This document shows positions 33,293-43,700 of a stretch of DNA of 64,000 nt, piece by piece. This DNA comes from Chrysemys picta bellii (taxonomy: Eukaryota > Chordata > Testudines > Emydidae). The translations under genes were made by a program, and so were the position numbers. Below the pieces are notes generated by a model. The model was not told where the DNA came from. It was given only the letters and a program-made list of their open reading frames with translations, and did no database searches. The first letter of the stretch is position 1. Each line of letters begins with the position of its first letter. Location of the stretch: the NCBI RefSeq assembly GCF_011386835.1, contig NC_088791.1, forward strand, positions 31,904,998-31,968,997. Direction: 5' to 3'.

Positions 33293-34169
33293 GTCTCAGC
33301 TGAGAGTTTAGGCCTCATTCAGCAAACTACTTGGACACATGCACAATTTAAGTTCATAAGTAATCCATTACCTGTAATGGTTCTACTATGTAGCATTTAA
33401 ATTTTCTTCTTCTTCTATACTCTTTACAAATATTGCAGAAGTAGCACTTTAACCTTTATTAATTGTCTGGTAAATTATGAGATAAAGTAACTCCATCAAC
33501 AAACTGATAAAGATGAACATACTAGGAGAAGAATGACAACAAGAAGAAGCAATCTTATGCTCTTTTAAACATACAATTTCTAGAAAGGAAATTGGATCGA
33601 GAGATTATATTTGCCTGGATGGGTATTCACAAACTGAAGCTTACATACGGTATTTCCCACGTTTACATTATAGTAAGCTCTTTGAGGCAGGGACCATCTT
33701 TTTGTTCTGTTTGTACAGCACCAAGCCCTACAAGGTCCTGGTCCATGACTGGGGCTTCTAGGCATGACCACAATACAAACAATAAGTAGTAATACTAGTT
33801 CAAAATAAGGAGTGTCTCCTCATAACATGTTGCACTCAGAGAATACTGATTTACATCTAGCACTGTTGGCTGTCTTGAGTATTACTTAAGGGGTAGAAGA
33901 TAGTTGGATGTGCAATCAAGGACCCTCTTTTCCCTCCCAGAAACACAATGTAAAAGAAATGTGTCTAAACAAGACATTTTAAAGCAAAGATATGGGATAT
34001 AGTCTAACTGCAAATGTGACACATTAAATCCTTCTCTCTACCAGAGTTTAGTGTCAGACGCTTTCTCCATTTGAGTAAGAATGTCAACAATTTCAGCTTG
34101 ATACTGAACTGACTCAGTGGATGGCCTAACATATAAATCATGGGTATAATAGATAAGATAAACACATAC
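33293..34169. other. Intron downstream of the CELSR exon
   Basis: AT-rich unique-looking sequence apart from the repeat tail at 33675-33795. The minus-strand 5' splice site lies at its right edge (gtatgtgttt read from 34169 down). Confidence 0.7.
33675..33795 (+). repeat. Old LINE/SINE 3' tail
   Basis: ctctttgaggcagggaccat, tgtacagcaccaagccct, ggtccatgactggggcttct and a tail of acaaacaataagtagtaata. The best preserved of the five copies of this family in the window. Confidence 0.8.
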
Positions 34170-34808
34170 CAGTGTAGTCCTCATAACATTCACAAGTGTA
34201 GCCTCCTTCTCGGCTCCGACAAAGCCCATTATTGCCACAAGGGTTGGAGTAGCAGAGATCAATCTCTGTTTCACAATAGTCGCCTGTAAACCCAGGGGGA
34301 CACCGGCACCTCAGACCGTTGATGGGATGGATGGGTCGGAACAAAACGGTGTTTGAACTAATAAATGGAGCAGAGCTGTCAAACTTCAACACCGAGACGC
34401 ACTTCATATAGTTCTCGCAAGGCTCTCGCAAACAGATATTGTCGTCAAAAGGCAGGACCCGCTGCATAGAGATCATGGTCAGTAGCGTCCTGTTGAGGTA
34501 GATCTGTTCCTGGAGGTCCTCGGAGGGGAAGAACTTATTTCTAATGCCACCAGGAAGTAAAGCGGAGAATGTTACGTTCAGGATATTGGAGCTGACGTCT
34601 GTATCATTTTGAATGTTGAAGACGAAGATACCATCCTTGGTAGTAGACAGCACCGTCGCCACACCCTCCACAAAGAGAGAGAGCAGCGGGGAAAGGAACT
34701 TCTCCTGGGACATGTTTTCCAGCCGCACAGTGATACTGTTGGTCAGCATGTCATCAGTGATGATAGTCACCCTCAGGGTGCAGACTGCTGTGACACTGTG
34801 AACACCAT
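34170..34808 (-). CDS. CELSR1-like exon (cadherin EGF LAG seven-pass receptor)
   Basis: A 639-bp internal exon. The acceptor is a long pyrimidine tract ending CCAATAG at 34811-34809; the donor is G|GTATGTG at 34169. Phase: the exon begins with the last two bases of an Asp codon and ends with one base of Gly. It encodes [13 protein letters not shown], the end of the last cadherin repeat, then the juxta-cadherin segment ([38 protein letters not shown]). The first CELSR-type EGF ([16 protein letters not shown] to [13 protein letters not shown]) and most of an EGF ([16 protein letters not shown] to CECYEDYTG) follow. N-glycosylation sequons NMS, NDT, NVT and NRT are visible. CELSR proteins are planar cell polarity adhesion GPCRs at the plasma membrane. 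Family is near certain; CELSR1 rather than 2 or 3 rests on remembered paralogue differences. Probably exon 2. Confidence 0.9.
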
Positions 34809-34880
34809 CTATTGGCGGGAGGGGAGGGGGAAAGGGGGGGAGAGAGAGAGAGAGAGAGAGAGATCAGAGTTATTTCAAAC
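34809..34880 (-). other. 3' splice site region with a (CT)n tract
   Basis: On the minus strand a (CT)n run of about 11 units (34841-34862), then C/T-only blocks, lead directly to CCGCCAATAG and the exon. The polypyrimidine tract therefore includes a microsatellite, which is expected to vary in length between individuals. Confidence 0.85.
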
Positions 34881-35824
34881 AACATCCTCTGAAGTGCTTT
34901 GGCATACAGACCAGGCTACTGAGGCATTCTCCAATAAACACAACTGAGATGTGAGACATTCCAACCTGCTGGGATGTGAGAGGGAGACAGACAGAAAGTG
35001 CTTTGGCTTCTGCACTGGAAAGAACCTAAGTACAAAGGACATCCAGGTATGCGCTGTCCTAGACTGTTCCACTCAAACAACTGGAAACTGCTAGCAAGAC
35101 AAATAGCTGTGAGAGGGTTAAGGGCAAGAAACTTCTTCTGATAGGTACTGTACGTATCTTACACAAATCACTGCTAGCCTACAACTAATGCTGTGAAGCT
35201 GTCACTTTCTGCAGCACAACACCAAAATTATCTTCTCCTGCAGCGGTCTCAGGCTTAAAGTACCAAAACTATGCAGAGCAAGAGAAAGGATTATCAGGGC
35301 TTTAGATAAAAGTCATCATAAGGGAAAAGAGCTAACTACATTTGATTTCCTTCAGGAACCTTATATGAAAGTTAGAGATGGAGCCAATTAAGCCAATCTC
35401 TAATGAAAGCAAGCATTTTTACATTGCCCCATTATGTCTTTGACAGATCCATGTTTGTTTTGCTACAAAACATTTCAATGCACATACAGCAGTGATATCT
35501 GATACTAAGGAGTGATGGATGCCAGTACAACCTTTAGTACAGAGTAGACTTATATTAGTACAATGTCTTTGCAAACTTTACAGCATCATTTCATTATGAA
35601 ATATAATTATTGACCCTGGGCAATGTGATGGGTTCTATATACATTATGTATACTGTATACATAAATGAACATGGAATTTGCAATGAGCAGCTACATCAGA
35701 GAGATCAAACCCTCTTGTTTGGCTGTCTCCTTGCTGACCTTAAGGACTCTGTCATTTTTTCACTAATATATAATATTTTATTTAGAAAGTACAGATCATA
35801 GAGTATTAAATTATTTGTACTATA
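34881..35824. other. Intron upstream of the CELSR exon
   Basis: AT-rich sequence with no gene or named repeat. The open frames at 34875-35072 and 35610-35801 show no domain. Confidence 0.5.
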
Positions 35825-35930
35825 GTAGTGCCAGAGGCCCCAATTGAGATTGTGGCCTCATAGTGCTAGGCACTGTACAAAGACATAGTAAGAAACAGTC
35901 CCTACTCCAAATATTGCACAATCTAAATAC
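35825..35930 (-). repeat. Old LINE/SINE tail, reversed
   Basis: cctcatagtgctaggcactgtaca read on the minus strand gives TGTACAGTGCCTAGCAC, the family motif. The adjoining cagtccctactccaaa is typical of the same repeat. Confidence 0.7.
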
Positions 35931-35934
35931 AGTA

Positions 35935-36010
35935 GAACCTCAGAGTTATCAACACCAGAGTTACAAACTGACCAGTCAACCACACACCTCATTTGAAACC
36001 AGTCAGGAAG

Positions 36011-36050
<40 letters not shown>

Positions 36051-36262
36051 GTACAGTAAAGTACTGTGTTAAGTGTAAACTATTAAAAAAATAAAGGGCA
36101 CTTTTCTTCTTCATAGTAAAGTTTCAAAGCTGTATTAAGTCATTGTTCAGTTGTAAGCTTTTGAAAGAACATCCATAATGTTTTGTTAAAAGTTATGAAC
36201 ATTTCAGAGTTATGAACAACCTCCATTCCCAAGGTGTTCATAATTCTGAGGTTCTACTGTAG
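35935..36262. repeat. MITE-like repeat around the (CA)n
   Basis: The left phrase acagtagaacctcagagtta (35930-35949) and the right phrase ttctgaggttctactgt (36243-36259) are inverted copies, so 35930-36260 is bounded by inverted ends CAGTAGAACCTCAGA. Inner blocks gagttacaaactgacc and gagttatgaacaacctcc are also related. It is probably a non-autonomous DNA transposon (Tc1/mariner-like by its ends) into which the microsatellite grew. Confidence 0.75.
36014..36049. repeat. (CA)n microsatellite
   Basis: About 18 CA units in a row at 36014-36049. Confidence 0.97.
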
Positions 36263-36284
36263 ACAAGATGGACAAAGCAGGGGA

Positions 36285-36410
36285 AGGGAAACAGAGGCAC
36301 AGAGAGGTGGCTGGTCAGGTCAGTAGAAGAGTTGGAACAGCACCCAGCTCTCTAGACTCCCAGTCCAATACCTCATCCACTAACCCAAACTGCCTGCTAC
36401 ATGGTCCTTT
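36285..36410 (-). repeat. MIR-type SINE, minus strand
   Basis: On the minus strand it reads a tRNA-like head (GGTTAGTGGATGAGGTATTGG, box A-like), GGGAGTCTAGAGAGCTGGGT, then CTCTGTGCCTCTGTTTCCC, the MIR core. Confidence 0.8.
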
Positions 36411-36804
36411 CTAATGTCTAACACTGAATAGTCACCTACTATATACATCTTCTCCAGCTAAACTGAGATACACACACTGGGCGTGATTTTGCATCTCTTC
36501 AATGTAAATCAGCAGTAATTGCATTTGAATCAATATAAAACCAATGTGAGATCAGAATCCAGTCCCAACATTTCATATATAGGCTTTTTTTCCTTTTCTT
36601 TTTTCGATTGTTGGGTTTTTTGTGTTTTAATGGGGTGATAAGCAGAGAATCATCTCGTGCCAGGTGAAGTTGTGTCCATGTTCAGAATAACCACCTAGAA
36701 AAACAGAAAAATCAGAGCAGCACCTATTATCTAGTAATATCGTTGGGTATGTAATGATGCAATCTGGATTTAAAGTTAGATTTCTTTTCTAGTAATCCAG
36801 GTGG
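36411..36804. other. Unassigned intronic sequence
   Basis: AT-rich. No gene or repeat that I can name. Confidence 0.4.
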
Positions 36805-36812
36805 GTCTAAAC

Positions 36813-37713
36813 CAGGGGTCTCAAACTCAAATGACCATGAGGGCCACATGAGGACTAGTACATTGGCTGAGGGCCGCATTACTGACACCTCCCCCTGCCA
36901 CCCTTGGCCCCACCCCCACTCCACCCCTTCCATGAGGCCCTGCCCCCATTCCAGCCCCTTCCCTGAAATCCCCACCCCAACTCTACCCCCTTCCTGCCCC
37001 CCAGGGAGGGCAGGAGGGGTGTGGGGTGTGGTGAGGGCTCAGGGCAGGGAGTTGGGGTGTGGGGTGCAGGAGGGGTGTGGGGTACAGCAGGGGGTTGGGC
37101 TGCAGGAGGGGTGCGGGGTACAGCAGGGGGTTGGGCTGCAGGAGGGGCTCGGGGGGGCGGGCTCCGCCCCGACACGCACCGGGGGCAGGGCAGGCCGGCT
37201 GTCTGCCTGTCCCCGCACCGCTCCGCTCCGCTCCGCTCCTGAAAGTGGCCGGAACCTGGGGGAAGAGGGGCACAGGGGTCTGTGTAAAAACAACAAGGAG
37301 TCTGGTGGCACCTTAAAGACTAACAGATTTATTTGGGCATAAGCTTTCGTGAGTAAAAACCTCACTTCTTCGGATGCATAGAGGGGTCTGTGTGTTGCTG
37401 TTGCTTCAGGCACTGCCCCCAGCAGCTCCCATTGGCCGGGAACGGGGAACTGCGGCCAATGGGAGCTGCTGGGGGACACTGCCTGAAGCAAGAGCAACAC
37501 ACAGAGCCCTGTGCCCCCCCCCTTCCCCTGTTTTGGCCGCTTCCCGGCGCGGCAGGGGGCAGGGCAGGCAGGAAGCCTGCCTTTCTCCCAGTGCGCGTCG
37601 GGCTGGAGCCGCTCTAGGTAAACGCTGGGGGTGGGCCGCGAGGAGCTCATGGGCCGCAGAAAACAACCCCGCGGGCTGCATGCGGCCCCCGGGCCGCGTG
37701 TTGGAGACCCCTG
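36813..37713. mobile_element. hAT-type element with CAGGGGTCTC ends
   Basis: Inverted ends CAGGGGTCTCAAACTC / ...GGAGACCCCTG and a perfect 8-bp duplication gtctaaac (36805-36812, 37714-37721). The interior is GC-rich, with tandem copies of a 36-bp unit containing ggggttgggctgcaggaggg (about 37088-37150). Many overlapping frames on both strands have no domain; this is a non-autonomous element. It is interrupted by the Penelope-like insertion at 37286-37381. Confidence 0.93.
37286..37381 (-). mobile_element. Penelope-like insertion with hammerhead-like motif
   Basis: A 96-bp insertion with a perfect 12-bp duplication aggggtctgtgt (37274-37285, 37382-37393) inside the hAT element. On the minus strand it reads CCGAAGA, GTGAG GTTTTTA CTCAC, GAAA, GC TTAT GC: a hammerhead-like core with a 5-bp stem II. 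It then continues GTTAGTCTTTAAGGTGCCAC. The base expected to be U next to the cleavage site is C here. Confidence 0.85.
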
Positions 37714-37721
37714 GTCTAAAC

Positions 37722-38999
37722 TAAGCATTTCCCCCCTACCCGGGAATGTCTATAAAACCTCTCCTGCTAATTGTTTTTCTTTCATTATACAGCAGCTGCA
37801 AAGCAAATAAAATATTTTCTCATGGGTGCTACTTTACTACTTAATGGCTAAAAACAAACAGTGGTGGAGTTGTGGCAAGTGGTCATTATTTTGGGTGATC
37901 TTTTTGTAGGACCCATCACACCAGCTGATTTTTTTTAGCTTTCATTTTCCCCAAGATGGGTATTCCACAGAAAATTTCCATCTCCTCTTCCTCAACCTGC
38001 TTCAGACAGACTGTCCTGTTTCCATTTCCACAGAAGAGGCAAAACCGCCATGCATGATCTTCAAAGCTTTTCAATAGCCAAAACCCTAATTATAAACTTT
38101 TAAAAGTGCATAGTCTGCAGGTTCACAAACAATGGAAATATCGGATGAACTTTTTTTTATAAATGACAGAGTCAGACTAGCTTAACCATTTCTGCCAACT
38201 ACATAGTCTATTTCATGAGAGAACAGCAGCAGAACTAACTATTCATGCATGGTTCTACAGCTATTGTAATTTTGACTGGCTGGTCTATAGGGTGTCTGAT
38301 CTATTTTGTTATATGCCACACAATGTATTACTCAAGTTCTCTCATAACATGGAGGGAAAAGGATGCCAGACAAAGGGCCTTTTTCTTAAGGAAACACTGA
38401 TGTATAGTCCATGGTCTGTATAGTAAGAAGACAAAATACTATCTGCTGTCTGACAACCGACGAGTCCACAAACTGTCATAATCAATATCAACTGCCACAG
38501 TATACAAGAGCGTCCCAGCATTCACAACAACTATTCTGACACAGTTAATAAATCACTATAAAAAGCCCAGTGTTGGACACCGCATAGCTTTGTTGTTCTG
38601 AAGAGAGCACAAAAGAAAACTAGACACATGCATATAGCTACAGATACTTTGAAATTACACGTAATGCTTTAAAAGCAAATATAACCGTGTGCAACACTGT
38701 TGCAAAAAAATTAAAAAACAAAAGGCAGCAAAAAGTATTTTAAAATGTATTTTATGGAAAATAACACAACTAGCATTTTCAGAAAAACTGGCCCTTTAAT
38801 CTTACTATGATGGGCTATATCATACCATCAAGTTTGAAAAGAGAAATTCCCATTGGATGATTTATTCCATCCACTGGAGAGTTCTGTTTAAAAACTGATG
38901 CCACTTTTTGTAACTAGTATCTATTTCAGTCCAAAGCATGTTGAAATTAATGGGAATTTCCCCCTTAACTTCAATAGAAGTTGAATTAAGTCCTGTTTA
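37722..38999. other. Unassigned intronic sequence
   Basis: AT-rich, unique-looking. No open frame of note and no named repeat. Confidence 0.45.
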
Positions 39000-39007
39000 A
39001 TAATAAT

Positions 39008-39377
39008 TAAGGTTGTGAGTCTTTCACGGAGGTCACGGAAGTTACAGATTCAATGATTTTCCGGTACCTCCGTGACTTCTGAAGGGGCTGGTGCAGCTGA
39101 CCCCAGGGCTGCCCGAGCAGTCCGGGAGCAGCAGCAGCGACTGGGCCCCGGGCCGCCCCCCTGCCTGGAGCAGCAGAGGAGCCCTGAGTGCCCCCCCGCC
39201 CCCAGGATCAGCAGCATCCTCAGAAGCACCCCCGTCCTCCCCCCAGCGCCTAAGATTTAGTTAGGGGTATTTTTGGTAAAAGTCATGGACAGGTCACCAG
39301 CCCGTGACTTTCTGGTTATTGCCCGTGACCTGTCCATGACTTTTACTAAAAATACCCATGATTAAATCATATCCTTA
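39008..39377. mobile_element. hAT-type MITE, TAAGG family, copy 2
   Basis: Ends TAAGGTTGTGA / TAAGGATATGA (inverted). The 8-bp flanks ataataat (39000-39007) and ataatatt (39378-39385) match at seven positions. The right half holds the family's inverted pair: ggtaaaagtcatggacaggtc against gacctgtccatgacttttac (about 39275-39352). The left GC-rich part is shorter than in copy 1. Confidence 0.85.
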
Positions 39378-39385
39378 ATAATATT

Positions 39386-39962
39386 TGCAAAATGCTTTGA
39401 TATCCTCATATGAAAGACATTGTGAAAGTGTCAAATATTATTATTATTGTTACAAACTACAATGAAATCATTTTATAAAAGTAATAGCATTTCATGAAAT
39501 ACAGTTATATTATACACCTACGCATCTTAACTGTCTTTGCACTGCATGGCATGCCTAATATGTACAAATGTCTGGCATAAATGCACAAGTCCTCTGCTAT
39601 TGCATAATAGTGGTGCTTCTTACGAATGCTATAATGTAAATCTAATTTTTCATGGGGGGTTGCACTACACTATAAACATCTATGCCAGGTTTTGGCCTGA
39701 ATAAAATGTCTCAGAACAATGAATACTAAAAAAATATTCAATAAAACTGAATATTTTAATACAATTTTAATAAAATATCTCAACTCAATTTTCTGTCACA
39801 CTTTTTCTTCTTTTGACTGTTCAGAATGTGGCGTGGTTTTAACATTTCAGGTGATGTCTGGCTTTGTTTGCGGTCAGTCACTTTGGGATAGCCCAGTTCC
39901 TTGCACTGATGTCAGAAGGTAACCAACCTGTAGTGTTCCTCTCAATCTTTTAACTTGCAGAG
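39386..39962. other. Unassigned intronic sequence
   Basis: AT-rich. 39386-39450 (gcaaaatgctttgatatcctca and an ATT-rich end) resembles a MIR/L2-type tail. The rest is unrecognised. Confidence 0.4.
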
Positions 39963-40170
39963 AAAGGATGGTCTAGTGGTTAGCATGCTAACCTGGGCAT
40001 AGAGGACCATTGTTCAATTCCCTATTCTGCTACAGAATTCCTTTATGGTCCTAGGCAAGCCACTTATTCTCTCTGTACACAGTTCCCCATCTGTAAAATG
40101 TAGATGATAATGCTGCCCTATCTTATGTGCGGATTAATGCATTACAGATTGTACAGATACTACAACGATG
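39963..40170 (+). repeat. MIR-type SINE with tRNA-like head
   Basis: Box A-like tggtctagtggttagcatgc (39971-39990) and box B-like gttcaattccc (40012-40022) give a tRNA-derived head. The CORE follows: ctaggcaagccacttattct and ctgtaaaatgtagatgataa. The best preserved MIR in the window, on the plus strand. Confidence 0.9.
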
Positions 40171-41215
40171 AGGCCATATAAGTACCTTAGCTAGACAATC
40201 AAATATTATCCTGAAGATTGCCAGAACCAACTTTACCAGAGAGAGAAAGGTATATATCTAATGTCTCACATATTTGACTGTGTTAATGAGAAGTGAAGAC
40301 AACCTTCAGAGATGTGAACTGTTGTGTGACTGTATGGGAAAAGAGGTGGGCAATTCAGCAGTAGTCTATCCACCGCTGAATTTATTTCTCAACAATGCTT
40401 CTCTTTGCATGCGTATTTCAAAAGAAAACTTCAGAGCTTACATATGCTCCCAGTCCTCTAAAACACACCCACTGCAGATAAGTTATTGAATGGACATCAT
40501 TATATGAATAGCTTTTCTTTATGAAAAGATGGATCGGATCCGAGGCTTTTAATCTTAGCTTTCTATTGATGGGCACTTCATGAACCACAGAATTTTATTA
40601 CCTAGCAATATAAACACAGCAATGTTTAACTGAACGGTGTACCTGGCTCTGGGAGTACCTGGCCAACAAGGTGTGTTTTTTTTTTTAAAGTATAACAAAA
40701 AATAAAATTATGAACACTTTTTTGGGTCTTATTAGCTATAAAATGTATTCGGGTCTGAACAATAATCAAAGCAACGTATTTCATAGCAATGTCCCAGTGT
40801 CACGGGCTTCTTGCACAGATGCCCCAATCTTACGTTCGTTCTACTTTCCCCCTTAGGATGCAGCTGGAAACCTTTAATGGATGTCAGAGTTTACAACACA
40901 GCTGTGCAAACTCCGTCTCTCGTAATAAAATAAGGGCACCCCTTAGGTTCTGAAACTGCAATTCAAATGGTCTCATGTGTGTCAGCGAACAAGGAGCAAA
41001 CAGATCCCCCTGCAGGAGATGTGCCTTGGTGACATGCCTTCAAGTGAGTGACCTTCCATACACCAGTCCATTCAAAGATGATATATATACAGGACTTTCT
41101 TTACACTGTGTAAAAGGCCACACCAAACAAAGCAGCAATCCCCTGCAGCAAGCAGTGGTCCATGGATTACAGTAGCACTCACAAGCCCCTTCCATGACCA
41201 TGATAGGCACACGAC
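40171..41215. other. Unassigned intronic sequence
   Basis: AT-rich. The frames at 40274-40489 and 40975-41175 show no domain. I see no named repeat. Confidence 0.4.
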
Positions 41216-41219
41216 GAAT

Positions 41220-41378
41220 ATAGAGCTAGCAATAGTCCCAGCCCCAAAGAATTTACAATCAAAACAGACAAGGCAGACGGACTAAGAGTGGCAAGGAAAA
41301 GAGAGATGGCCAAAGTCGCACTGCTGGTTAGTGGCCCAGCCCAATGTCCTATCCACTACTAGACCATATTCCCTCAAT
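41220..41378 (-). repeat. SINE/LINE-tail repeat, reversed (MIR-like)
   Basis: aatagtcccagccccaaaga is a reversed CR1/L3-like tail, followed by aaagtcgcactgctggttag and cctatccactactagaccata, which is a reversed MIR-type head with box A (GTCTAGTAGTGGATAGG). Confidence 0.65.
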
Positions 41379-42600
41379 CAGAGACAGCTAGCCAGACAGT
41401 GTAGATTATCTTCCCCATTTGCACCTTTCAAACATCATTGACATACAGTTAAAATGCATAACATACTTGCCAAATATGACTTTTCCTTGTAAACAATTGT
41501 TGTGGTTACTACAGGGAGGTTCTATGATTACAAATGAGAGGTAGGTGAGAGTCCATGAGACAACCTCTCTATTAAGATGTCCACAATATGGAAACGTTTG
41601 AGAACCCCTGACATAGAGGAAACATTCAAAGGAAGGTGAATTCTACAGAAAATGAGTTACCTAAGTAAATGTTTAATTAAAATGGTAGAAAACTTAATTA
41701 ACAAAAAGAAAAAAATATTTTTAGGCATAGCTAACATTAACGTGGAAATCTTACAACCTGAGCTCTAGGCCACAGCCCCTAAAACACCTTTTATGATGGA
41801 CCCATGGACTGCAATGTTTCAAAAGGGCAGGTATCAGGGCAGCCAACTTCCTCTATTAGCCAAAGGCTCTCAGTGATGTGATGGTATGCGCACGGCCAGT
41901 CAGAGTTTGGCCCATGTCCTGTAGTCTGAATGGATCAAAGTGTGAGTTTTTCTTTTGCTCTCAAAAAGGTTGATGTTACACAGTGCAATACATGAAATAA
42001 AAGGAGCACAGCAAGGACCTTAAAAAGATACTCCCTTATCTACCTTTCAAAAACCTTAATTTGTTCCATATAAATGCAATACGATCCCTGGGAACAGCTT
42101 TAACTGATTCTGCTGTAGCCTACCAGTCTCCAAATCCGGGATCAGAAATACTGCTGAAAAGCAACACCCTTTACAATAACTTAACCAACATGACAAGTAA
42201 ATGAAACTAGTGTTATTCTTTTTGCTCCTTCCTTCATTTAATACCTGTCCAACAGGACAGATTGCAGTCTCAAAAGCTTTGTGTTTTTATAAGGAGCTAT
42301 GGCTGCCAACAGAATTTTGTCATGGGCTGGAAGGACTATTATAATTTATTACTTGAGTAAGGCCACAGATGTTTACAGTACAAAAACAATGAGCCCATAT
42401 GCTGACCAACTTAGCATGCTAAAAATAGCAGGGGAGCCATGGTAGCATGGCAGGCAGCATGGGTTAGCTGTCCAAGTACAGTCCCATATGAGACCCTAGA
42501 TAAAAGTACAGGTGGTTAGCCTGAGCTGCCCCCTGTGCCACCACAGTTACACTGCTATTTTGAGTGTGTTACCTTGATCGAAGCTAGCATGCATACGTCT
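41379..42600. other. Mostly unassigned intronic sequence
   Basis: AT-rich. At 41592-41612 the phrase gtttgagaacccctg looks like the lone right end of a CAGGGGTTCTCAAAC-type hAT element. No coding pattern seen. Confidence 0.4.
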
Positions 42601-42637
42601 ACCTAAGCTTGAAATTACACCTGTGGGCACACCCGAA

Positions 42638-42819
42638 GGGCCTGATCCAAAGCCCACTGAAGTCAATAGAAAGACTCCCATTGACTTCAACAGGCTTAAC
42701 CTAAAAATAACTCCGTGCAAGCAGGCTCTTGCACTCATGCAGCGCCTCAGTGAAGTCAATGGGGCTCTAAGCGAGTGCAGAGGTCCCCCCAGGCAATCCT
42801 CGTTTCAGGATCAGGGCCT
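42638..42819. mobile_element. MITE-like palindromic repeat
   Basis: Ends GGGCCTGATCC / AGGCCCTGATCC (inverted). Internally, phrases of the tgaagtcaatag / ccattgacttcaac type pair with each other, so the 180 bp are largely self-complementary. Related words occur at 44560-44610, 48170-48240 and 58440-58540. Non-coding. Confidence 0.6.
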
Positions 42820-43026
42820 ATTAGTTAAGACAAGATAACAATATTTGATAACAGGAGAGAGCTGAGGGGGATAAGGGTGAAGAAGACAATATGATTACGT
42901 AGTCACAAAAGGTTCACAGGATTACTTTTAAAAACAACTTTACCATTTTTAAACTTCAATGTCTACAATCAGATATCTAAATCCATGTTTGGGCACCTCT
43001 ACATTTTCAGCACTGTTGAGCACCAG

Positions 43027-43626
43027 CTGTTCATAGAATATCAGGGTTGGAAGGGACCTCAGGAGGTCATCTAGTCCAGGGATTGGCAACCTTTGTCCTG
43101 CGGCCCGCCAGAGAAGCACCCTGGCGGGCCGGGCTGGTTTGTTTACCTGCTGCGTCTGCAGGTTCGGCCGATGGCAGCTCCCACTGGCCGCGGTTCGCCG
43201 CTCCAGGCCAATGGGGGCTGCGGGAAGCGGTGGCCAGCACATCCCTCAGCCTGCGCCACTTCCCGCAGCTCCCATTGGCCTGGAGTGGCGAACCGCGGCC
43301 AGTGGGAGCTGCCATCGGCCGAACCTGCAGACGCAGCAGGTAAACAAACCAGCCCGGCCCGCCAGGGTGCTTACCCTGGCGGGCCGCGGGACAAAGGTTG
43401 CCAATCCCTGATCTAGTCCAACCCCCTGCTCAGAGCAGGACCAATCCCCAACTAAATCATCCCAGCCAGGGCTTTGTCAAGCCTGACCTTAAAAACCTCT
43501 AAGGAAGGAGATTCCACCACCTCCCTAGGTAACTCATTCAGTGCTTCACCACCCTACTAGTGAAAAAGTTTTTTCCTAATATCCAACCTAAATCTCCCCC
43601 ACTCCAACTTAAGACCACCTTGTTCT
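43027..43626 (-). mobile_element. CR1 LINE 3' end, interrupted
   Basis: Minus-strand CR1: catagaatatcagggttgga and ggaggtcatctagtcc, then after the hAT the rest from aaccccctgctcagagcag to cttaagaccaccttgttctg. The coding tail, RLRxSFSTRxVVKH-like, is decayed. Confidence 0.92.
43077..43410. mobile_element. Fold-back hAT MITE
   Basis: Perfect 8-bp duplication atctagtc (43069-43076, 43411-43418) inside a CR1. Ends CAGGGATTGGCAACCTTTG / CAAAGGTTGCCAATCCCTG. The 334 bp are nearly one palindrome: 43077 to about 43235 is the reverse complement of about 43260-43410, for example ctgcgtctgcaggttcggcc against its inverse at about 43318-43340. Frames of up to 107 codons arise from the palindrome and are not genes. 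Confidence 0.95.
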
Positions 43627-43700
43627 GTCCCACTGAAGTCAATGGAGCTTATGGGTGCAAAACTTTAAATGTAGACACCCATGTTTGAAAATGTTGGCCA

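Larger units (their letters stand above)
42955..43700. mobile_element. Old MITE split by a CR1 that is split by a hAT
   Basis: Left piece 42955-43025 (atctaaatccatgtttgggc, agcaccagctgttc) and right piece 43627-43700 (cactgaagtcaatggagctt, gtagacacccatgtttgaaa) are the two halves of one old repeat with inverted phrases. Between them lies a CR1 3' end (43027-43626), itself interrupted by a hAT element (43077-43410). Confidence 0.7.

Noticed and set aside
36848..37728. Overlapping frames of up to 229 codons
   Set aside because: They come from GC-rich tandem repeats in a non-autonomous hAT element and cross the Penelope-like insertion.
39971..40022. tRNA gene
   Set aside because: Box A- and box B-like sequences are present, but no cloverleaf can be formed and a MIR core follows; this is a SINE head.
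43047..43416. Open frames of about 100 codons on both strands
   Set aside because: They are the two readings of a near-perfect palindrome in a fold-back MITE.
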